A DNA stretch of 64,000 bases, from assembly GCF_000013385.1 (NCBI RefSeq), contig NC_007760.1, forward strand, positions 2,171,001-2,235,000. The letters run 5' to 3'. The notes under the pieces are model-generated. The model searched no databases and had not been told where the DNA came from. It saw nothing but the letters and a program-made list of their open reading frames with translations. The position numbers were made by a program, and so were the translations under genes. Source of the DNA: Anaeromyxobacter dehalogenans 2CP-C (lineage in GTDB: Bacteria > Myxococcota > Myxococcia > Myxococcales > Anaeromyxobacteraceae). Within the stretch, counting starts at the first letter, position 1. Each line of letters starts with the position of its first letter. Shown in pieces: positions 1-9,931 of this stretch.

Positions 1-305
1 CGGCCGACGCGGACGATGCGGGTGTAGCCGCCCGGCCGCGCCTTGAAGCGCTCGGCGAGCGTGTCGAAGAGCTTGTTCAGCACCTCGACGTCCCGGACGT
101 TCCGGTGGGCGAGGCGGCGCGCGTGCGGCGTCCCGCGCTTCGCCTGCGTGATCACCTTGTCGGCGAAGCGCTTCAGCTCCTTCGCCTTCGGGGTGGTGGT
201 GACGATCCGCTCGTGGCGGAAGAGGCTCGTCACCATGTTCTTGAACATTGCGGTCCGGTGCTCGGTGGTGCGATCGAGCCGGCGGCCGACGACGCGGTGC
301 TTCAT
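1..305 (-). CDS. rplQ: 50S ribosomal protein L17 (partial, 3' end outside window)
   Basis: Large-subunit protein near the peptide exit tunnel. The reading frame starts at the ATG at 303-305 with [20 protein letters not shown], the typical L17 N-terminus, and runs off the left edge, so about 101 residues are seen and the C-terminus is missing. It is the last gene of the alpha operon, 30 bp after rpoA, as in most bacteria. Confidence 0.95.
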   Translation of the reverse strand, partial: MKHRVVGRRLDRTTEHRTAMFKNMVTSLFRHERIVTTTPKAKELKRFADKVITQAKRGTPHARRLAHRNVRDVEVLNKLFDTLAERFKARPGGYTRIVRVG

Positions 306-335
306 CTGGTGATCTCCTGTCCCTGTGCGGGCGCG

Positions 336-1355
336 CTAGACCTTGGGCGCGCCCTGCGGCGCCGCCTTCGGCGGCCAGTTCTCGAGCTTCATGCCGAGGG
401 AGAGGCCCATCTCGGCCAGGATCTCCTTGATCTCCTTCAGCGACTTCCGGCCGAAATTCTTCGTCTTGAGCATCTCGGCCTCGGTCTTCTGCACGAGGTC
501 GCCGATGGTCTTGATGTTCGCGTTCTGCAGGCAGTTCGCGCTACGGACCGAGAGCTCCAGCTCGTCCACCGAGCGGAAGAGGTTCTCGTTCAGCTTCTGC
601 TCCTCGACCGGCTTGATCTCCTCGGCCGGCTCCTCCGCCTCGTCGAAGTTGATGAAGATCGAGAGCTGCTCCTTCACGATCTTCGCGGCGAAGGCGACCG
701 CGTCCGCCGGGGCGACCGAGCCGTCGGTCCAGACCTCGAGCGTCAGCTTGTCGTAGTCGGTCTGCTGCCCGACGCGCGCGTTGGTGACCTGGTAGTTCAC
801 CTTGCGGATGGGGCTGAAGAGCGCGTCGATGGGGATGGTGCCGATGGGCGAGCCGGGGACCTTGTTCCGCTCGGCCGGCACGTAGCCGCGGCCGCGGCGC
901 GCGGTCATCTCGGCGCGGACCCGCCCGCCCTCGCTGATCGTGAGGATGTGGTGGCCCGGGTTCAGCACCTCGACCTGCGCGTCCGTGATGAGGTCGCCGG
1001 CCTTGATCTCCTTCGGGCCGTCCGCCTCGATCCGGATCGTCTTCACGTCGTTGGTGTGGATCTGGAGCAGGACTTCCTTGAGGTTGAGGATGATGTCGGT
1101 GACGTCCTCGGCCACCTCGGGGATGGTCATGAACTCGTGCTCGACGCCCTCGACCTTCACCGAGGTGATCGCGGCGCCCTGCAGGCTCGAGAGCAGCACG
1201 CGCCGCAGCGAGTTGCCGAGCGTGATGCCGAAGCCCCGCTCGAGCGGCTCCGCGACGAACTTCCCGTAGGTGTTCGAGAGGCTGTCCTGGTCCACGACCA
1301 GGCCGCGGGGCTTGATGAGGTCCCGCCAGTTCTTCGTGACGATCGGATCGACCAT
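336..1355 (-). CDS. rpoA: DNA-directed RNA polymerase subunit alpha
   Basis: Alpha subunit of RNA polymerase, 339 aa, the normal length. Residues about 1-235 form the assembly domain (includes the [20 protein letters not shown] signature), followed by an acidic linker rich in Glu and a C-terminal domain (about 265-325) with the DNA- and activator-contacting segment VRSANCLQ, whose Arg corresponds to E. coli R265. It lies between rpsD and rplQ. The 185-bp spacer before it (1356-1540) is extremely G+C rich with many possible stems but no evident promoter. Confidence 0.98.
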   Translation of the reverse strand: MVDPIVTKNWRDLIKPRGLVVDQDSLSNTYGKFVAEPLERGFGITLGNSLRRVLLSSLQGAAITSVKVEGVEHEFMTIPEVAEDVTDIILNLKEVLLQIHTNDVKTIRIEADGPKEIKAGDLITDAQVEVLNPGHHILTISEGGRVRAEMTARRGRGYVPAERNKVPGSPIGTIPIDALFSPIRKVNYQVTNARVGQQTDYDKLTLEVWTDGSVAPADAVAFAAKIVKEQLSIFINFDEAEEPAEEIKPVEEQKLNENLFRSVDELELSVRSANCLQNANIKTIGDLVQKTEAEMLKTKNFGRKSLKEIKEILAEMGLSLGMKLENWPPKAAPQGAPKV

Positions 1356-1540
1356 GGGCTGTCTCCTCGGCCGCCGCCCCCTCTCCCGGCCCGCTCAGCC
1401 ATGCGGCGGGAGCACCGTGGGACGCGCGACTGCTTGGGATGGTGCGGTGCGGGCCGCGGCGCTCGCGCGCCCGGCCCGCCCGCCGGGCCCGTACCGCGGC
1501 CGCCGTGGCGGCCGCCGCCCCGGGCCCGCGGGGGGCGCGA

Positions 1541-2167
1541 CTACTTCGAGTACAGCTCGACGATCAGCTGCTCCTGGATCGGCATGGTGATGTCCTCGCG
1601 CGCCGGCGAGGTCTTCACGGTGCCCTTGAAGCCGCCCTTGTCGAGGTCGAGCCACGCCGGCACGCCGCGGCGGTCCACCGCCTCGAGCGCCTCGGTGATC
1701 CGGACCACCTTCTTCGAGCGGTCCTTCAGCTCCACCTTGTCGCCGGGCCGGCACAGGTAGCTGGGGATGTTGACCTTGCGGCCGTTCACCTTGAAGTGGC
1801 CGTGGCGGACCAGCTGCCGGGCCTCGTTGCGGGTGTCCGCGAAGCCGAGCCGGAAGACCACGTTGTCGAGCCGGAGCTCGAGGGTCTGCAGCAGGTTCTC
1901 GCCGGTCTTGCCCTTGGCGGCCGCCGCGTTCTGGTAGGCGTGGCGGAACCCGGCCTCGAGCAGGCCGTACATCCGCTTCACCTTCTGCTTCTCGCGGAGC
2001 TGGACGCCGTACTCGGAGAACTTGGTCCGGCCCTGGCCGTGCTGGCCGGGAGGATACGGGCGGCGCTCGATGGCGCACTTGTCGGTGTAGCACCGATCGC
2101 CCTTGAGATACATCTTGAGGTTTTCCCGGCGGCAGAGCCGGCAGACGCTTTCGCTGTAACGGGCCAC
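1541..2167 (-). CDS. rpsD: 30S ribosomal protein S4
   Basis: Primary 16S rRNA binding protein, 208 aa. The N-terminus keeps four cysteines at positions 9, 12, 26 and 31, the zinc-binding C+ form known from Thermus S4, and the C-terminal half holds an S4 RNA-binding domain ([20 protein letters not shown]). In E. coli S4 represses its own operon; whether it does so here cannot be judged, but the operon leader upstream of rpmJ is strongly structured. It follows rpsK by 19 bp. Confidence 0.97.
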   Translation of the reverse strand: MARYSESVCRLCRRENLKMYLKGDRCYTDKCAIERRPYPPGQHGQGRTKFSEYGVQLREKQKVKRMYGLLEAGFRHAYQNAAAAKGKTGENLLQTLELRLDNVVFRLGFADTRNEARQLVRHGHFKVNGRKVNIPSYLCRPGDKVELKDRSKKVVRITEALEAVDRRGVPAWLDLDKGGFKGTVKTSPAREDITMPIQEQLIVELYSK

Positions 2168-2186
2168 GTGTGTCTCCTGGAGGTGA

Positions 2187-2681
2187 TCAGACCCGGCGGC
2201 GCTTGGGCGGCCGGCACCCGTTGTGCGGGATCGGCGTCACGTCGCGGATCAGGGTGATCTTGAGGCCGGCGGCGGAGAGCGCGCGGAGGGCGGACTCGCG
2301 ACCGGCGCCCGGGCCCTTCACCACCACCGAGACGGTCTTGAGGCCGTGCTCCATCGCCTTGGCGGCCGCGTCGCCCGCCGCGACCTGCGCGGCGAACGGC
2401 GTCGACTTGCGCGAGCCCTTGAAGCCGCGCGCGCCGGCGCTGGACCAGGCGATCACGTTGCCGGTCACGTCGGTGATGGTGATCTGCGTGTTGTTGAAGG
2501 TCGAGGCGATGTGGACGATGCCCGCCGCGATGTTCTTCTTCACCCGCTTCTTCCCCTTCTTCGGGGTCACGGGCGACGCGGTCACCGGCTCGATGCCGCC
2601 GAGGTTGGGCGCCGCGGGGGCGGTCGCCTCCTCCTTCTTCGCAGGCTGCTCTGCCGCCTTCGTCTGCTTCTCGTCAGCCAC
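2187..2681 (-). CDS. rpsK: 30S ribosomal protein S11 with N-terminal extension
   Basis: Platform protein of the small subunit. At 164 aa it is about 35 residues longer than E. coli S11 (129 aa). The core begins near [18 protein letters not shown] and ends in the usual [15 protein letters not shown]. The extra N-terminus is Ala/Glu/Lys/Pro-rich and likely disordered. The ATG start follows an in-operon gap of 29 bp after rpsM. Confidence 0.96.
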   Translation of the reverse strand: MADEKQTKAAEQPAKKEEATAPAAPNLGGIEPVTASPVTPKKGKKRVKKNIAAGIVHIASTFNNTQITITDVTGNVIAWSSAGARGFKGSRKSTPFAAQVAAGDAAAKAMEHGLKTVSVVVKGPGAGRESALRALSAAGLKITLIRDVTPIPHNGCRPPKRRRV

Positions 2682-2710
2682 TGAGGATTCTCCGGTTCTC
2701 TAGGAGTGCG

Positions 2711-3097
2711 TTAGGCCTTGGGGGCCGGCGCCGCCGCCTTGCGGACGAGGCCCTTCTTCGGGCCCTTCCGCGTGCGGGCATTGGTGTGCGTGCGCTGGCC
2801 GCGCACCGGCAGGCCCTTGCGGTGCCGGAGGCCGCGGTAGCAGCCGAGGTCCATGAGCCGCTTGACGTTGAGCGAGATCTCGCGGCGGAGGTCGCCCTCC
2901 ACCTTCACGTTCTGCTCGATGGTCTCGCGGATGCGGCGGACCTCGTCGTCCGTGAGGTCCTTGGTCCGGGTCACCGGGCTGACGTTCGCGCGCTCGAGGA
3001 TGAGCTTCGCGGAGGTCTTCCCGATTCCGTAGATGTACTGGAGGCTGACCTCGATCCGCTTCTCACGGGGAAGGTCGACGCCGGCGATTCGAGCCAT
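2711..3097 (-). CDS. rpsM: 30S ribosomal protein S13
   Basis: Head protein contacting the P-site tRNA and 50S subunit, 128 aa. I place the start at the ATG at 3095-3097 ([19 protein letters not shown]), the universal S13 N-terminus; the frame is open further upstream across rpmJ but that part is noncoding. The helix-two-turn-helix region and the basic tail ending in [11 protein letters not shown] are present. Confidence 0.96.
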
Positions 3098-3123
3098 TCG
3101 TCTCTCCGAAAACGCGCGGGGGC

Positions 3124-3240
3124 CTAGCCCTGGCGCTGCTTGTGGCGGGGGTTCGCCGGGCAGATGATCCGCACGGTGCCCTTGCGCTTGATGACCTTGC
3201 ACTTGTCGCAAATCTTCTTGACCGACGCGCGGACCTTCAT
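3124..3240 (-). CDS. rpmJ: 50S ribosomal protein L36
   Basis: The smallest ribosomal protein, 38 aa ([20 protein letters not shown]...). Zinc-binding ligands are Cys11, Cys14, Cys27 and His33, so this is the C+ paralogue. Start at the ATG 3238-3240. It is the first gene of the alpha operon transcript predicted from the promoter at 3400-3428. Confidence 0.95.
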
Positions 3241-3271
3241 GACCGACGCCTCCGATGCTGCTTCAAAAGAC

Positions 3272-3299
3272 AAAAACGCCCGCCGCGACGACCGGCGGG
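3272..3299 (-). terminator. Intrinsic terminator / candidate attenuator in rpmJ-rpsM leader
   Basis: On the minus strand a 7-bp stem CCCGCCG/CGGCGGG (arms 3293-3299 and 3279-3285, 7-nt loop) is followed by CG and then TTTTTGTCTTTT. It lies downstream of the promoter at 3400-3428 and upstream of rpmJ, so it would act on that transcript as well as on read-through from map. Confidence 0.65.
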
Positions 3300-3308
3300 G
3301 CTGGCGGC

Positions 3309-3355
3309 GGGGTCTCGCTGGGACCCCTACTCTAGAGCCGCCCGGATTTTCCGGG
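3309..3355 (-). other. Two further hairpins in the alpha operon leader
   Basis: Two perfect 6-bp stems precede the terminator: CCCGGA-AAA-TCCGGG (3341-3355) and GGGGTC...GACCCC with a 7-nt loop (3309-3327). With the terminator hairpin they make three successive stems in a roughly 150-nt leader. Confidence 0.5.
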
Positions 3356-3399
3356 GTTTCCCGGCGCCGCCCCTGAACGAGCGGCTTTGCGAAGCGGGC

Positions 3400-3428
3400 C
3401 CTATAACACAGAGGATTTTGGGGTGCAA
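3400..3428 (-). promoter_or_regulatory. Sigma-70 type promoter for rpmJ-rpsM-rpsK-rpsD-rpoA-rplQ
   Basis: TTGCAC (3423-3428), 17-bp spacer, TATAGG (3400-3405), in an A+T-rich patch just after the map stop codon. It would give the alpha operon its own transcript separate from the upstream spc genes. Confidence 0.6.
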
Positions 3429-3474
3429 GCACGAGCGACGGCCCGTCGTCGCCCGCTCCCCCGCTCGCCTGCGC

Positions 3475-4269
3475 TCAGGCGCCCTCCAGCGGCACTCCTT
3501 CCGGCAACGTGAGGATTTCGGGTCCGTTTTCCGTGATGGCCACGGTGTGCTCGAAGTGCGCGGATCGCGACCCGTCCCGCGTCACCGCGGTCCACCCGTC
3601 GTCGAGCGTCTCCACTTCCCGGCCGCCCGCGTTCACCATCGGCTCGATCGCGATGACCATGCCCGCCCGGAGGAGCGCCCCCGTCCCGGGGGTCCCGAAG
3701 TTCGGGACCTGGGGCGGCTCGTGCAGCCGGCGGCCGATGCCGTGGCCCACGAAGTCGCGCACCACCGAGAACCCCGCCGCCTCGACGTGGCGCTGCACGG
3801 CGGCGCCGACGTCGCCGGTGTGGCGCCCGGGGAGCGCCGCGGCGATGCCCCGCGCCAGCGCGGCCCGGGTCACCGCCAGCAGCCGCTCGCCGTCCGGCGA
3901 GGTCCGGCCCACCGCGACGGTCCGCGCCGAGTCGGCGTACCAGCCGTCGAGCACCGCGCCGAAGTCGAGGCCGACCAGGTCGCCCTCCTCGAGCACGCGG
4001 TCGGGCGACGGGATCCCGTGGATCACCTCGTCGTTCACCGAGATGCACAGCGTGGCGGGGTAGCCGTGGTAGCCGAGGAACGCCGGCGCCGCGCCGAGCT
4101 CGCGCGTGCGCGCGGCGGCGAGGCGATCCAGGTCGGCGGTGGTGGCGCCCGGGGCGGCGGCGGCGGCCAGCGCCTCCAGCACCTCCCACACGACGCGGCC
4201 CGCCGCGCGGATCCCGGCCACGTCGGCGGGGGTCCGCGTTGCGGCGCGCTCGCGGGTCGTCCCGTACAT
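3475..4269 (-). CDS. map: Methionine aminopeptidase, type I
   Basis: Removes the initiator methionine from nascent proteins; 264 aa. The five metal ligands of the pita-bread fold can be placed: two Asp in LDFGAVLDGWYADSARTV, His in GHGIGRRLHEPP, Glu in AIEPMVNAG and Glu in FEHTVAITENGPEILT. The N-terminus has no zinc-finger extension, so it is the short bacterial class. Start at MYGTTRERAA, 22 bp after adk. It closes the spc block, the place where infA often follows; no infA is found here. Confidence 0.95.
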   Translation of the reverse strand: MYGTTRERAATRTPADVAGIRAAGRVVWEVLEALAAAAAPGATTADLDRLAAARTRELGAAPAFLGYHGYPATLCISVNDEVIHGIPSPDRVLEEGDLVGLDFGAVLDGWYADSARTVAVGRTSPDGERLLAVTRAALARGIAAALPGRHTGDVGAAVQRHVEAAGFSVVRDFVGHGIGRRLHEPPQVPNFGTPGTGALLRAGMVIAIEPMVNAGGREVETLDDGWTAVTRDGSRSAHFEHTVAITENGPEILTLPEGVPLEGA

Positions 4270-4291
4270 GCGCTGACGATGCGCCCGCGGC

Positions 4292-4936
4292 CTAGCGGCC
4301 CAGGACCTTCTTCGTCGCCGCGAGGATGCCCTCGGGCGTGCCGACGCCCTCGACCTCGGTCAGCTCGCCGCGGTCGCGGTAGTAGCGCTTCAGCGGCTCG
4401 GTCTTGGTGCCGTACTCCTGCATGCGCTTGCGGACGTTCTCGGGCTTGTCGTCCTCGCGCTGGACGAGCTCGGCGTCGTCCCGGTCGCAGTAGCCCGCGC
4501 GCCTGGGTGGGTTCTGCGACACGTGGTAGACGGCGCCGCACCTCGGGCAGCTCCGCCGCCCGCTGATGCGCTCGACCACGAGCTCCTCGGCGACCTCGTA
4601 GGACAGCGCGCGGCCGATGGACCGGCCCAGCGAGCGCAGCAGGCCGTCGAGGTACTCCGCCTGCACCACCGTGCGCGGGTAGCCGTCCAGGATGAAGCCC
4701 GGCGCCACGTCGGGGCGGGACAGCCGCTCCTTCACCATGGCGTTGGTGATGTCGTCGGTGACGAGCCCGCCGCCGTCCATGATGGCCTGGACCTGCTTGC
4801 CGATCTCGGTCCCGCGCGCCTTGTGGTCGCGGAACATGTCGCCGGTGGAGATGTGCGGGATGCCGAGCTCCGTGGAGAGGAGCTTGGCCTGGGTGCCCTT
4901 GCCCGCGCCGGGCGGGCCGAGGAGGATGAGGATCAT
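4292..4936 (-). CDS. adk: Adenylate kinase
   Basis: Interconverts ATP, ADP and AMP; 214 aa, the long-LID form. The P-loop GPPGAGKGT starts at residue 7, and DGYPRT is present. The LID carries a zinc-type set Cys-x2-Cys (CPRC) and Cys-x2-Asp (YCDRD), which replaces the polar network of the E. coli enzyme. It sits 55 bp after secY. Confidence 0.97.
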   Translation of the reverse strand: MILILLGPPGAGKGTQAKLLSTELGIPHISTGDMFRDHKARGTEIGKQVQAIMDGGGLVTDDITNAMVKERLSRPDVAPGFILDGYPRTVVQAEYLDGLLRSLGRSIGRALSYEVAEELVVERISGRRSCPRCGAVYHVSQNPPRRAGYCDRDDAELVQREDDKPENVRKRMQEYGTKTEPLKRYYRDRGELTEVEGVGTPEGILAATKKVLGR

Positions 4937-4991
4937 CGCGTCGCCTCCGGATGCGCGAGGGGCCTCGCCGCGGCGAGGCCCCCGCGGCGTC

Positions 4992-6335
4992 TCATGCGCC
5001 GACCGCTTGCCCCGTCGTCATCCGCCGGCCGCGGATGCGCGGACCGCGGGGACCGGTGAAGCCCTCGTAGTGCCGCGTGATGAGGTGCCCCTCGATCTGC
5101 TGCACGGTGTCGAGCGCCACGCCGACCACGATGAGCAGCGAGGTGCCGCCGAAGTAGAAGTTCACCCCGAACTCGTTCGTGATGATGGTCGGCAGCACGC
5201 AGATGGCGGCCAGGTAGATGGCGCCGCCGAACGTGATGCGCGACAGCACGAAGTCGATGTAGTCGGCGGTCTTCTTGCCGGGGCGGATGCCCGGGATGTA
5301 GCCGCCGTACTTCTTGAGGTTGTCGGCCACGTCCACCGGGTTGAACGTCACCGCGGTGTAGAAGTACGCGAAGAAGATGATCAGGGCGACGTAGATGGTG
5401 TTGTAGATCCAGCTGCCCGCCTGGATGGCGTTCGACATCCGCTGCAGGAACGGGAACCAGCCCGCCAGCGTGGCCGGCAGCAGCAGCAGCGACGACGCGA
5501 AGATGGGCGGGATGACGCCGGAGGTGTTCACCTTCAGCGGCAGGTGCGTGGACTGGCCGCCGTAGAGCTTCCGGCCCACCATGCGCTTCGCGTACTGGAT
5601 CGGGATGCGGCGCTGGCCGCGCTCCACGTAGACGATCGCCCCGATCACCACCACCATGAGCGCGGTGAGCACGAGCAGGCCCAGGCCGGTGAGCTGCGAG
5701 CCGGAGGCGCCGAGCTGCCGCACCGTGGTGTAGATGGCGGCCGGGACGCGGGCCACGATGCCCGCGAAGATGATGAGGGAGATGCCGTTGCCGACGCCGC
5801 GCTCGGTGATCTGCTCGCCCATCCACATGATGAACGCGGTGCCCGCGGCGAGCGAGACCATGGTGAGCAGGCGGAAGCCCCAGCCCGGCTCGCCCACCAC
5901 CGCGACGCCGTTCCCGGCGCGCAGCGACTCCAGGTAGGTGGCGATGCCGTAGCCCTGGATGGCGGAGAGGACCACCGTGCCGTAGCGCGTGTACTGCGTG
6001 ATCTTGCGCCGGCCCAGCTCGCCTTCCTTCTGCATCTTCTCGAGCGACGGGACCACCACCGTGAGGAGCTGCAGGATGATGGACGACGACACGTACGGCA
6101 TGATGCCGAGCGCGAAGATCGAGAGCTGCTCGAAGGCGCCGCCGGAGAAGAAGTTGAGGAGGCCGAGCAGGCTGCCCTGCTGGGCCACCACGTCCTGCAT
6201 CGCCCGCCGGTCCACGCCGGGCGTGGTGACGAAGATGCCGAGCCGGTAGACGGCCAGCATCCCGAGGGTGAAGAACAGCCGCTTCCGGAGCTCGGCGATC
6301 CGGAAGATGTTGAACAGCCCGCTCGCTGCCGCCAT
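4992..6335 (-). CDS. secY: Protein translocase subunit SecY
   Basis: Channel subunit of the Sec translocon in the inner membrane, 447 aa with about ten hydrophobic segments. I take the ATG at 6333-6335 ([20 protein letters not shown]), preceded by GGGGAAAGGG; an upstream in-frame ATG would add 16 unsupported residues. The family loop between TM8 and TM9 ([22 protein letters not shown]) is intact. It follows rplO as in the usual spc order. Confidence 0.96.
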   Translation of the reverse strand: MAAASGLFNIFRIAELRKRLFFTLGMLAVYRLGIFVTTPGVDRRAMQDVVAQQGSLLGLLNFFSGGAFEQLSIFALGIMPYVSSSIILQLLTVVVPSLEKMQKEGELGRRKITQYTRYGTVVLSAIQGYGIATYLESLRAGNGVAVVGEPGWGFRLLTMVSLAAGTAFIMWMGEQITERGVGNGISLIIFAGIVARVPAAIYTTVRQLGASGSQLTGLGLLVLTALMVVVIGAIVYVERGQRRIPIQYAKRMVGRKLYGGQSTHLPLKVNTSGVIPPIFASSLLLLPATLAGWFPFLQRMSNAIQAGSWIYNTIYVALIIFFAYFYTAVTFNPVDVADNLKKYGGYIPGIRPGKKTADYIDFVLSRITFGGAIYLAAICVLPTIITNEFGVNFYFGGTSLLIVVGVALDTVQQIEGHLITRHYEGFTGPRGPRIRGRRMTTGQAVGA

Positions 6336-6426
6336 GCGGTTCCCTTTCCCCTGCGCCTGCCGGGCGGCCCGCCGCCCGCTCACCGTCCGGGCGGCCCGCC
6401 GAGGACCGGCGGGCCCGCCGGGACCC

Positions 6427-6924
6427 CTACTTCGCCTGCGCAGCCGCCTTCTTCGCGGCCTTCGCCTTCTGGTGCATGGTCTGCGGCGCCGGGATCAGCT
6501 CGACCTTCCCGCCGGCCTTCTCGATGGCGGCGCGCGCGCCGGCGGTGACGCGGTGGACCTTGACCGTCAGCGCGCTCGAGAGCTCGCCGCCCGCCAGGAC
6601 CACCACCCCGTCGCGGTTGCCGCGCACCAGGCCGGCGGACTTCAGGGCGGCCGGGTCCACGACGCCGGAGAGGCCCTGGAGGTCACCCACCTTCACCTCC
6701 TCGAGCTCGCGCCGGAAGATGTTGTGGAAGCCGAACTTCGGGAGGCGCCGCTGGAGCGGCATCTGGCCGCCCTCGAAGCCCTCGAAGTGCATGTTTCCGG
6801 AACGGGCCTTCTGGCCCTTCCCGCCGCGGCCGGCGGTCTTGCCGAGGCCGGAGCCCTGGCCACGGCCGACGCGCTTCTTGGCGCGGTTGGCGCCCCGGGG
6901 CGCCTTGAGCTGGTTCAGCGACAT
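6427..6924 (-). CDS. rplO: 50S ribosomal protein L15
   Basis: Large-subunit assembly protein, 165 aa. The Gly/Arg-rich N-terminal arm ([20 protein letters not shown]) and the globular C-terminal part ending in a Lys/Ala-rich tail are typical. It lies between rpmD and secY. Confidence 0.96.
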   Translation of the reverse strand: MSLNQLKAPRGANRAKKRVGRGQGSGLGKTAGRGGKGQKARSGNMHFEGFEGGQMPLQRRLPKFGFHNIFRRELEEVKVGDLQGLSGVVDPAALKSAGLVRGNRDGVVVLAGGELSSALTVKVHRVTAGARAAIEKAGGKVELIPAPQTMHQKAKAAKKAAAQAK

Positions 6925-6958
6925 GAAGGTTCTCCTTTTAGCACGCGGCGCGTGACTG

Positions 6959-7189
6959 TCACGAACGGGCCGCGGCCTTCCTGGCCTTCCGGCCAGGCGG
7001 CGGCGCAGCGTCCACCCGCTCCCACTCCACGAGGTAGGAGACCTTCGCGATCATCCCCAGCGTCTGGGGCGTGTCGGGGAGGAGCTTCGTCGACTCACGC
7101 TTCTTGAGACCCAGGCCCTCGACGATGACCCGGTGCGGCCAGGGGCAGCCCGCGAGCCCGCGGACGAGCTTGACCTTGATGGCAGCCAT
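6959..7189 (-). CDS. rpmD: 50S ribosomal protein L30
   Basis: Small L30 of 76 aa, about 16 longer than E. coli because of a basic C-terminal tail after LVEWERVD. The motif [19 protein letters not shown] matches the family's N-terminal strand. It lies between rpsE and rplO. Confidence 0.93.
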   Translation of the reverse strand: MAAIKVKLVRGLAGCPWPHRVIVEGLGLKKRESTKLLPDTPQTLGMIAKVSYLVEWERVDAAPPPGRKARKAAARS

Positions 7190-7201
7190 GGTGGTTCCTT
7201 C

Positions 7202-7711
7202 CTACGCCCCGGTGATCTCGGCGGCCTGCTTGCCGCGGAGCCGGGCGCTGTCCTCGACGGACCGCAGCCGCTTCAGGCCGGCGACGGTCGCCTTGAGGAC
7301 GTTGTGGGGGTTGCGGGAGCCCTGGCTCTTGGTGAGCACGTTGCGGACGCCGGCCGCCTCGAGGACGGCGCGGACGGCGCCGCCGGCGATGACGCCGGTG
7401 CCCTCGCCCGCCGGCTTCAGCAGCACGCGGCCGGAGCCGAAGTGCCCGAGCACCTCGTGCGGGATGGTGGTCCCGACGAGCGGCACCCTGAACAGGTTCT
7501 TCTTGGCCTGGTCGCCGCCCTTGCGGATGGCCTCCGGGACCTCGTTCGCCTTGCCGAGGCCGACCCCGACGTGGCCCGCGCCGTCGCCGACGACGACGAG
7601 CGCCGAGAAGCTGAACCGGCGGCCGCCCTTCACGACCTTGGCGACGCGGTTGATGTGGACGACGCGATCCTGGAGCTCGAGCTCGTTCGCGTTGATGGGG
7701 GTGGTAGCCAT
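7202..7711 (-). CDS. rpsE: 30S ribosomal protein S5
   Basis: Small-subunit protein involved in decoding accuracy, 169 aa. The double-stranded-RNA-binding N-terminal part ([20 protein letters not shown]) and the C-terminal part with [10 protein letters not shown] and the [19 protein letters not shown] segment are complete. Confidence 0.97.
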   Translation of the reverse strand: MATTPINANELELQDRVVHINRVAKVVKGGRRFSFSALVVVGDGAGHVGVGLGKANEVPEAIRKGGDQAKKNLFRVPLVGTTIPHEVLGHFGSGRVLLKPAGEGTGVIAGGAVRAVLEAAGVRNVLTKSQGSRNPHNVLKATVAGLKRLRSVEDSARLRGKQAAEITGA

Positions 7712-7729
7712 TCGAGACCTTTCCGTCGC

Positions 7730-8089
7730 CTAGAACTTGAGCCCGGCTTCGCGCGCGGCGGCGGCCACCGCCTCGACGCGGCCGTGATAGTCGAAGCCGT
7801 TGCGGTCGAACACGACCTGCTCGATCCCCTTCGCCTTGGCCGCCTTGGCGAGGGCCTCGCCCACCTTCTTGGCGGCGCCGGTCTTGTCCTCGTCGCCGAG
7901 CTCGCCCTTGAGGGCCTTCGAGGTGGTCGCGACCGACACGAGCGTCTTGCCCGCGACGTCGTCCACCAGCTGGGCGTACATGTGCTTGAGGCTCTTGTAG
8001 ATCGTGAGCCGCGGCCGCAGCTCGGTGCCGGAGATCTTCCGGCGGATGCGGGCCCTGCGCTTCTCGCGCGTGGTGACGTGCTTCGCCAT
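7730..8089 (-). CDS. rplR: 50S ribosomal protein L18
   Basis: 5S rRNA-binding protein, 119 aa. It shows [20 protein letters not shown] in the first third and the closing segment [20 protein letters not shown] followed by EAGLKF, which define L18. It lies between rplF and rpsE, with an 18-bp gap to rpsE. Confidence 0.96.
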   Translation of the reverse strand: MAKHVTTREKRRARIRRKISGTELRPRLTIYKSLKHMYAQLVDDVAGKTLVSVATTSKALKGELGDEDKTGAAKKVGEALAKAAKAKGIEQVVFDRNGFDYHGRVEAVAAAAREAGLKF

Positions 8090-8152
8090 GACGTTCCTCC
8101 TTGCGGTGGCGCCGACCCGGCCGCCGCATGAGTGGTTGTGGGGACGGGCGGG

Positions 8153-8695
8153 CTACGCCGCGCCGGTCTTGCCTTCCTTGCGGCGGATGGTCTCGTCCGC
8201 GTACTTGATGCCCTTGCCCTTGTACGGCTCGGGCGGGCGGAGGTCGCGGACCTTCGCGGCGGTGAGGCCGAGCAGGTGCTTGTCCACCGAGCGGATGGTG
8301 AGCTTGGTCTGCTTCGCGTCCACCTCGGCGGTCACGCCCTCGGGGAGCTTGAAGACGACCGGGTGCGAGAAGCCCAGGGTGAAGTGGATCTCCTTCCCCT
8401 TCACCTCGGCCTTGAAGCCGACCCCGTTGATCTCGAGGCCCTTCTCGTAGCCCTTCACGACGCCCTCGAGGGCGTTCTTCACCAGCGTGCGCGTGAGGCC
8501 GTGCAGGCCCTTCGCCACGTGGGACTCGTCCTGGCGGGCGACCTTCACCTCGCCCTTGTCCACCTGGACGCTGACGAGCGGGTTGGTGGGGAAGTGCATC
8601 TTCCCCTTCGGCCCCTCGACCTTCACGACGTTGCCGTCCACGGAGACCTTGACCTTCTCCGGGATCTTGACGGGCATCTTGCCGACACGAGACAT
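8153..8695 (-). CDS. rplF: 50S ribosomal protein L6
   Basis: Binds near the factor-binding site, 180 aa, two repeats of the L6 fold. It begins MSRVGKMPVKIPEKVKV and ends with the L6 signature PEPYKGKGIKYADETIRRKEG (split here across the family consensus). A 63-bp gap separates it from rplR. Confidence 0.97.
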   Translation of the reverse strand: MSRVGKMPVKIPEKVKVSVDGNVVKVEGPKGKMHFPTNPLVSVQVDKGEVKVARQDESHVAKGLHGLTRTLVKNALEGVVKGYEKGLEINGVGFKAEVKGKEIHFTLGFSHPVVFKLPEGVTAEVDAKQTKLTIRSVDKHLLGLTAAKVRDLRPPEPYKGKGIKYADETIRRKEGKTGAA

Positions 8696-8707
8696 GGCGG
8701 TCTTCCC

Positions 8708-9106
8708 TTACCAGACGGTGCAGATCAGCTCGCCGCCGACCTTCTGCTTGCGGGCCTCGCGATCCACCATCACGCCCTTGGACGTGGAGAGGATCGCGAT
8801 CCCCATCCCGTTGAGGACGCGGGGGATGGAGTCGGTCGCGACGTAGCGGCGGAGCCCGGGCTTCGAGACGCGCTTGATGTCGCTGATGGCCGGCTCGCGG
8901 TCGGCGCTGTACTTGAGGACGATGGTGATGGCGCCCTGGACGCCGTCCTCGTGGAGGACGAAGTCCTTGATGAAGCCCTCCTCGCGGAGGACCTCGGCGA
9001 TGCGGACCTTGAGCCGCGAGGCCGGCACCAGGCACTTCTCATGACGCGCGGAGGAAGCGTTCCGGATGCGCGTCAGCATGTCGCCAATGGGATCGGTGAA
9101 GCTCAT
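8708..9106 (-). CDS. rpsH: 30S ribosomal protein S8
   Basis: Primary 16S rRNA binder, 132 aa. It starts [17 protein letters not shown] and ends with the conserved [18 protein letters not shown] and GGELICTVW. In E. coli S8 is the translational repressor of the spc operon acting at rplE; a target here was not sought. Confidence 0.97.
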   Translation of the reverse strand: MSFTDPIGDMLTRIRNASSARHEKCLVPASRLKVRIAEVLREEGFIKDFVLHEDGVQGAITIVLKYSADREPAISDIKRVSKPGLRRYVATDSIPRVLNGMGIAILSTSKGVMVDREARKQKVGGELICTVW

Positions 9107-9119
9107 CGATCGATCTCTC

Positions 9120-9305
9120 CTACCAGCTCGACTTGATGACGCCGGTGATCTCGCCCTGCAGCGCGCGCTTGCGGAAGCAGATGCGGCACATCTGGAACTT
9201 GCGCAGGAAGGCCCGCGGGCGGCCGCACAGCGGGCAGCGGTTGTACTGCCGGACCGGGAACTTCAGCTTGCGGGTGGCCTGCGCCATCTTGGAAAGCTTC
9301 GCCAT
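9120..9305 (-). CDS. rpsN: 30S ribosomal protein S14, zinc-binding type
   Basis: Short 61-aa S14 with four cysteines at 24, 27, 40 and 43 (CPLC...CRIC), the C+ zinc-ribbon form rather than the 100-aa zinc-free E. coli type. It lies between rplE and rpsH as in the standard spc order. Confidence 0.96.
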
Positions 9306-9316
9306 GGAATCTCCCT

Positions 9317-9859
9317 CTACTGACGGAACGGCATGCCGAGGTGGCGCAGCAGCGCTCGGCCCTCTTCGTCGTTCCGGGCGGTGGTCACCACCGTGATGTT
9401 GAGGCCTTTGATCTTCTCGACCTTGTCGTAGTTGATCTCCGGGAAGATGATCTGCTCGCGGACGCCGAGCGTGTAGTTGCCCTTCCCGTCGAAGGCCTTC
9501 GGCGAGACGCCCTTGAAGTCGCGGACGCGCGGCAGCGCGATCGAGACCAGGCGGTCGAAGAACTCGTACATCCGGTCGCCGCGCAGCGTGACCATGGCAC
9601 CGATGGACTGGCCCTGGCGCAGCTTGAAGTTGGCGATCGACTTGCGGGCGCGGGTCACGACCGGCTTCTGGCCGGTGATCGCGGCGAGCTGCTCGACGGA
9701 CGCGTCGATGATCTTGCCGTTGTTGATCGCCTCGCCAAGGCCCATGTTCACCACGATCTTCTCGAGGCGGGGGGCCTGCATCGGGTTCGCGAACCCGAGC
9801 TCCTTCATCAGCTCGGCACGAAGCTGCTTGTCGTACCGCTCCTTCAAACGCGCTGCCAT
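9317..9859 (-). CDS. rplE: 50S ribosomal protein L5
   Basis: 5S rRNA-binding protein that contacts P-site tRNA, 180 aa. The segments [33 protein letters not shown] and [17 protein letters not shown] are all present. It follows rplX by 72 bp. Confidence 0.97.
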
Positions 9860-9931
9860 CGTGTCTCTCCTTGCCTTCGGCCGGCCTCTTCGCGTGCCGG
9901 GCGATGCGTCGTGTTGCGATCCCGCCGCGAC

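Noticed and set aside
105-1760. 551-codon plus-strand frame opposite rpoA
   Set aside because: It is the antisense of rpoA and rpsD with Leu/Asp/Arg-rich, repeat-like composition, typical of open shadow frames in G+C-rich DNA.
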